A stretch of DNA of 64,000 bases. Origin: Gordonia sp049847105. GTDB taxonomy: Bacteria; Actinomycetota; Actinomycetes; Mycobacteriales; Mycobacteriaceae. Below are positions 60,895 through 64,000 of the stretch, piece by piece. The notes below the pieces were generated by a model that did not search any database, was not told the origin of the DNA, and saw nothing but the letters and a program-made list of their open reading frames with translations. Every line of letters starts with the position of its first letter. The first letter of the stretch is position 1. The stretch covers positions 806,001 through 870,000 of the forward strand of contig NZ_JBNCNS010000002.1 of the NCBI RefSeq assembly GCF_049847105.1. The letters run 5' to 3'. The position numbers and the translations under genes were made by a program.

Positions 60895-61979
60895 GCACAG
60901 AGCCTTCCCGCACCACGTCGACGTCCCTCACCTGGCCACAGATCCTGGGCCGCGTCACCGATGGCGTCGACCTGACCGTCGACGAGGCAGCCTGGGCGAT
61001 GAACGAGATCATGAGCGACGCGGCGACGGGAGCACAGATCGCGGCCTTCGGTGTGGGTGTGAAGATGAAGGGCGCGGCCCCGGCCGAACTGCGCGGCCTG
61101 GCGGCGGCCATGCTCGATCACGCCACGCTGGTGGACGTTCCGCGACCCGCAGTCGATGTCGTCGGCACCGGGGGCGACCGCTCGCACACCGTCAACATCT
61201 CCACGATGACGTCGATCGTCATCGCCGCGGCCGGGATTCCGGTGGTGAAGCACGGTAACCGGGCGGCGTCGTCGAAGAGCGGCGGCGCCGACGTCCTCGA
61301 GGCACTCGGCATCAACATCTCCCTCGGGGCCGCCGACGTCGCCCGCTGTGTCGACGAACTCGGCATCGGGTTCTGCTTCGCTCCGGTCTTTCATCCCGCA
61401 TTCCGGTTCACCGGTCCGCCGCGCAGCCAGATCGGCATCCCGACGGTCTTCAACGTGCTCGGGCCCCTCACCAACCCGGCACGGCCGCGGCGCGGGCTGA
61501 TCGGATGTGCGTTCGCCGATCTCGCCCCGGTCCTCGCGCAGGCCTTCGCCGATCGGGGGAGTTCGGTGCTCGTCGTCCGCGGCGACGACGGACTCGACGA
61601 ACTGACCACCACGACGACCTCGACCGTGTGGCAGGTGGTCGACGGCGCGGTACATCGACTCGCGCTCGACCCGGCCGATCTCGGCATCGGAAGGGTCGAA
61701 CTCTCCGCTCTGCAGGGGGGTGACGCCATCGCCAATGCGACGATCGCCCGCGGGCTGTTCGCCGGGGAGCGAGGGCCGGTGCGTGACGCGGTGCTCCTGA
61801 ACGCGGCGGGGGCGATCGTCGCCTTCGAGCAGGAGGCGGTGATGACCACGGCCGGACTGACCGACGCGATGGGTGCTGCCACCGAGCGGGCCGCCGCGGT
61901 GCTCGACAGCGGCGACGCGACCCGGTTGCTCGACCGCTGGGGTCGCCTCACCGCGGAGTTGGCCGCCGCAGCAAGCTAG
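60891..61979 (+). CDS. trpD: Anthranilate phosphoribosyltransferase
   Basis: TrpD joins anthranilate and PRPP in tryptophan synthesis. The 362-residue enzyme shows the PRPP-binding VGTGGDRSHTVNIST, KHGNRAASSKSGGADVLEALG, and the metal-binding DDGLDE segment; FRFTGPPRSQIGIPTVFNVLGPLTNPA is also typical. The start is GTG with a leaderless-type -10. As in M. tuberculosis (Rv2192c), it is separate from other trp genes and lies next to the ctaE-qcr cluster. Confidence 0.95.
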   Translation: MSTEPSRTTSTSLTWPQILGRVTDGVDLTVDEAAWAMNEIMSDAATGAQIAAFGVGVKMKGAAPAELRGLAAAMLDHATLVDVPRPAVDVVGTGGDRSHTVNISTMTSIVIAAAGIPVVKHGNRAASSKSGGADVLEALGINISLGAADVARCVDELGIGFCFAPVFHPAFRFTGPPRSQIGIPTVFNVLGPLTNPARPRRGLIGCAFADLAPVLAQAFADRGSSVLVVRGDDGLDELTTTTTSTVWQVVDGAVHRLALDPADLGIGRVELSALQGGDAIANATIARGLFAGERGPVRDAVLLNAAGAIVAFEQEAVMTTAGLTDAMGAATERAAAVLDSGDATRLLDRWGRLTAELAAAAS

Positions 61980-61980
61980 A

Positions 61981-62259
61981 TCATTCCTCGCCGATGGAGA
62001 AGCCGCCCTCGACATCGGAACTGGAATAGCTGCGGAACGCGATGTGGGTCGCGCTGTGGCTGACCCCTGGCAGTCGATTGATCTTCCCGGTCACGACGTC
62101 GGCGATCTGCTCGTGGTCACGCACCTTGATCTTGGCGATCAGATCGACGTCACCGGCGCATGAATAGACCTCCGAGACGCCCGGGATGTCGGCCACGGCC
62201 TGCGCGGTCTCCGGGATCTGATGTACGTCGGCGTGAATCAGGACGATGGCGGTGATCAT
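61981..62259 (-). CDS. Stand-alone Lrp/AsnC ligand-binding (RAM) domain protein
   Basis: A 92-residue protein made only of the Lrp/AsnC effector domain, with no DNA-binding helix-turn-helix. AIVLIHADVHQIPETAQAV, the central CAGDVDLIAKIKV and the final helix fit the beta-alpha-beta-beta-alpha-beta fold. Such proteins form rings and may sense amino acids or modulate full-length Lrp proteins. ATG 62259 is preferred over GTG 62268 because TACTGT (62267-62272, minus strand) is seven bases before it. It is convergent with trpD, with one base between stops. Confidence 0.82.
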   Translation of the reverse strand: MITAIVLIHADVHQIPETAQAVADIPGVSEVYSCAGDVDLIAKIKVRDHEQIADVVTGKINRLPGVSHSATHIAFRSYSSSDVEGGFSIGEE

Positions 62260-62301
62260 GGGTGCCACAGTAGTGCTCCGGCCCCGCGCCGACCGTGCAC
62301 A

Positions 62302-64000
62302 TCACCCCGCCCGATCGGCGGGTGTTGGGGGTGCCGGGTGCGCGGCGAGGGGCAGTCGGCCCGCGCGCCGGGGCGACTCACGGGCGGCATGCGCGGTTTG
62401 CGACCACGGCAACCACCGCTCGGCGCTCGCCGCGGGCAGCGCGAACGGTTCCGTCGTGGAGACGATCCGGGCGCCCGGTTCGGTGACCCAGCGATAGAGC
62501 AGCCCGGCTTCTTCCGGTGGGGCGCCGAGCAACGGCCCCTCGGTCGCGACCACCGTCTCCGCGGATGCGGTCAACGAGTCGACGACGGCCATCGGGGCGA
62601 TGCCGCGGCGCGCGACCCCGGCACTGGCCAGCCGGCCGTGCCGGATCACGGCGATCTCCCATCCCCGATCGGGATCGGGGCGCGCCACGACCAGTTCGCC
62701 GATCGCGCACAGCGCCGCGAGTCGTTGGCAGCGGGCCAGCGCGTCCACGGTTGTGGACACCCGGTCACGTTGTCGCGCAGCACTTTCGAACATCTGCGCA
62801 TCGGCGAGTCGGGTCAACCGATCGGTGAGGTCGGTCAGCAGGCGATCGCAATCGCCTGCCATCAGGTCACGCACCGCCGAGGCCCGCGGTAGGTAATCGG
62901 GGAGGGTGAGTGGGCGTTCCGACGCCGCGTGACACCCTCCGATGCGCGGGCCGCCCGCGGCCTCCGATCGACACCAGTGGTGCGATGCGGAACCCAATCG
63001 TGTTGTGCAGCTGCGCAATCCGGCGGATCTACTGATCATGTCGGCGATCGTCGCCGCGGTCGTGCGGTTGCCGATCGGGCCGATGGACTCATCGGTCGGG
63101 GTCCGCGAGACCTTCAGCCGTGGGAAGCGTTCGCCGGTCAGCACGATCCACCAGCCGCGATGCGGCTGGGTGGACCGCCGGTTGTAGGCGGGCGCATGAG
63201 CGGCCAGCAGCCTGAGCTCACGCACGCCGGCCTCGAGGGCGTGGGCGCATTCGACGTGATCGATCCGGGTGGCCAGATTCACCATCTCGCCGATACGCCG
63301 GCGGGGGTCGCTGCCGGTGAAGTACGACATCACCCGGCGCCGGAGATCGACGGCGGTGCCCACGTACAACACCTCGTCCGACGGTCCGCGGAAGAGATAG
63401 ACACCGGGCCGCGACGGCAGGTCCCGTGCCAGGGTGCGTTTGACGCGCAATCGGGGATCGGAGCGCGGCAGGTAGGCGGTCAATTCCCGGTAGGTGTCGA
63501 CGCCCTGATTGCCGACCCGTTCGAGGAGTCGATGGAACACCTCGACCGTCGCGCGCGCATCGTCGAGGGCGCGGTGGGTGGGCCGCGTCGAGACATCGAA
63601 GAGATCGGCGAGAGCGGACAACCGGACGGTGGGGGCCTCGTCGCGGGTCAGGATGCGACGGGCCATGGTCACCGTGCACAGGCTGACGGTGAACGGCCAG
63701 TCGATCCCCAGGCGCGCCGCGTTCTGTCGGAGGAAACCCATGTCGAATCGTGCGTTGTGTGCCACCAGGATGGAGCCACGTGCGAATTCCACGAACGATG
63801 GCAGTACCGCGCCGATCATCGGCGCGTCACTGACCATAGCCTCGGTGATGCCGGTGAGGGTCACGATCTGCGGGGGGATGGGCAGTCCGGGATCCACCAG
63901 CGTCGCGAACTCGCCGATGACCTCACCGCCGCGGATCTTCACCGCGCCGATCTCGGTGATCCCGTCGTCGGTCGGACTGCCACCGGTCGTCTCGAGGTCC
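62302..64000 (-). CDS. DEDDh exonuclease with GIY-YIG/UvrC-like region (Rv2191-like), 5' end cut by window
   Basis: About 565 residues are visible; the start lies beyond the right edge. The first visible residues, DLETTGG, are exonuclease motif I, followed by HNARFD (motif II) and HRALDDA (motif III), a DnaQ-type proofreading exonuclease fold. Next comes a GIY-YIG nuclease segment (GVYLF near 205, LYVGTAVDLRRR) like that of UvrC and Cho, then a linker with FESAARQRDR similar to the UvrB-binding region. It is probably a DNA-repair nuclease. An apparent start at 63942 is internal and would remove motif I. Confidence 0.88.
   Translation of the reverse strand, partial: DLETTGGSPTDDGITEIGAVKIRGGEVIGEFATLVDPGLPIPPQIVTLTGITEAMVSDAPMIGAVLPSFVEFARGSILVAHNARFDMGFLRQNAARLGIDWPFTVSLCTVTMARRILTRDEAPTVRLSALADLFDVSTRPTHRALDDARATVEVFHRLLERVGNQGVDTYRELTAYLPRSDPRLRVKRTLARDLPSRPGVYLFRGPSDEVLYVGTAVDLRRRVMSYFTGSDPRRRIGEMVNLATRIDHVECAHALEAGVRELRLLAAHAPAYNRRSTQPHRGWWIVLTGERFPRLKVSRTPTDESIGPIGNRTTAATIADMISRSAGLRSCTTRLGSASHHWCRSEAAGGPRIGGCHAASERPLTLPDYLPRASAVRDLMAGDCDRLLTDLTDRLTRLADAQMFESAARQRDRVSTTVDALARCQRLAALCAIGELVVARPDPDRGWEIAVIRHGRLASAGVARRGIAPMAVVDSLTASAETVVATEGPLLGAPPEEAGLLYRWVTEPGARIVSTTEPFALPAASAERWLPWSQTAHAARESPRRAGRLPLAAHPAPPTPADRAG

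Overview
The window looks like chromosomal core of a high-GC actinobacterium of the order Mycobacteriales, most plausibly Gordonia or a close relative (inference). The main reason is gene order. From left to right it follows the Mycobacterium tuberculosis stretch Rv2231c to Rv2191: Nif3, zinc-ribbon protein, phosphatase, rnpB, CYTH-CHAD, panB, glnA2, glnE, glnA1, lipB/lipA, dlaT, leucyl aminopeptidase, gcvT, ilvE, cobS, cobT, glycerate kinase, HesB protein, adenosine kinase, asnB, ctaC/ctaF, qcrCAB/ctaE, trpD and a DEDD exonuclease. Lineage-specific genes sit between these blocks.

Layout. 1-8.5 kb: Nif3-like protein, coiled-coil zinc-ribbon protein, a histidine phosphatase that lacks the RNase HI half found in mycobacteria, RNase P RNA, an RNB ribonuclease carrying an in-frame 36-bp tandem repeat, CYTH-CHAD protein, proline iminopeptidase and panB. 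8.5-16.2 kb: exported lipoprotein hydrolase, glnA2, glnE, a membrane endonuclease/phosphatase-fold protein and heme oxygenase. 16.2-19.6 kb: accessory genes (holin-like membrane protein, a TetR/MFS pair with visible operator half-sites, GlsB-like protein, a 61-residue orphan). 19.7-22 kb: glnA1 under a four-box GlnR-type site, and an RDD protein. 22-28.9 kb: a catabolic cluster (ethanolamine-type permease, a third glutamine synthetase homologue, aldehyde dehydrogenase, SDR, gamma-glutamyl hydrolase, FadR-type regulator). 28.9-34.1 kb: DUF4191 protein and the dlaT-epimerase-lipB-lipA lipoate unit. 34.2-42.9 kb: SDR/XRE pair, pepA, gcvT, ilvE and an MFS/double-AsnC pair. 43-46.3 kb: cobS, a fused cobU-cobT and DUF3043. 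46.4-52.3 kb: glycerate kinase behind a predicted leaderless mini-ORF, RarD, HesB/ErpA, adoK and asnB, with a large palindromic repeat between the last two. 52.4-60.2 kb: respiratory supercomplex genes ctaC-ctaF and ctaE-qcrC-qcrA-qcrB around a PAP2-diacylglycerol kinase fusion. 60.3-64 kb: unknown protein, trpD, a stand-alone Lrp ligand domain and a DEDD exonuclease cut by the window end.

The genes group into nitrogen handling (three glutamine synthetase homologues plus GlnE), lipoylation with its main client enzyme, late cobalamin synthesis and aerobic respiration. Many starts have a TANNNT hexamer 6-8 bases upstream and no Shine-Dalgarno sequence, the signature of leaderless transcripts; this was used to choose several start codons. 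No tRNA, rRNA, CRISPR array, insertion sequence or prophage was seen. The least explained items are the 35-bp-arm palindrome at 50179-50281, the leaderless mini-ORF before the glycerate kinase gene, the MFS frame that runs through a whole antisense gene, and the unusual gamma-glutamylation cluster.
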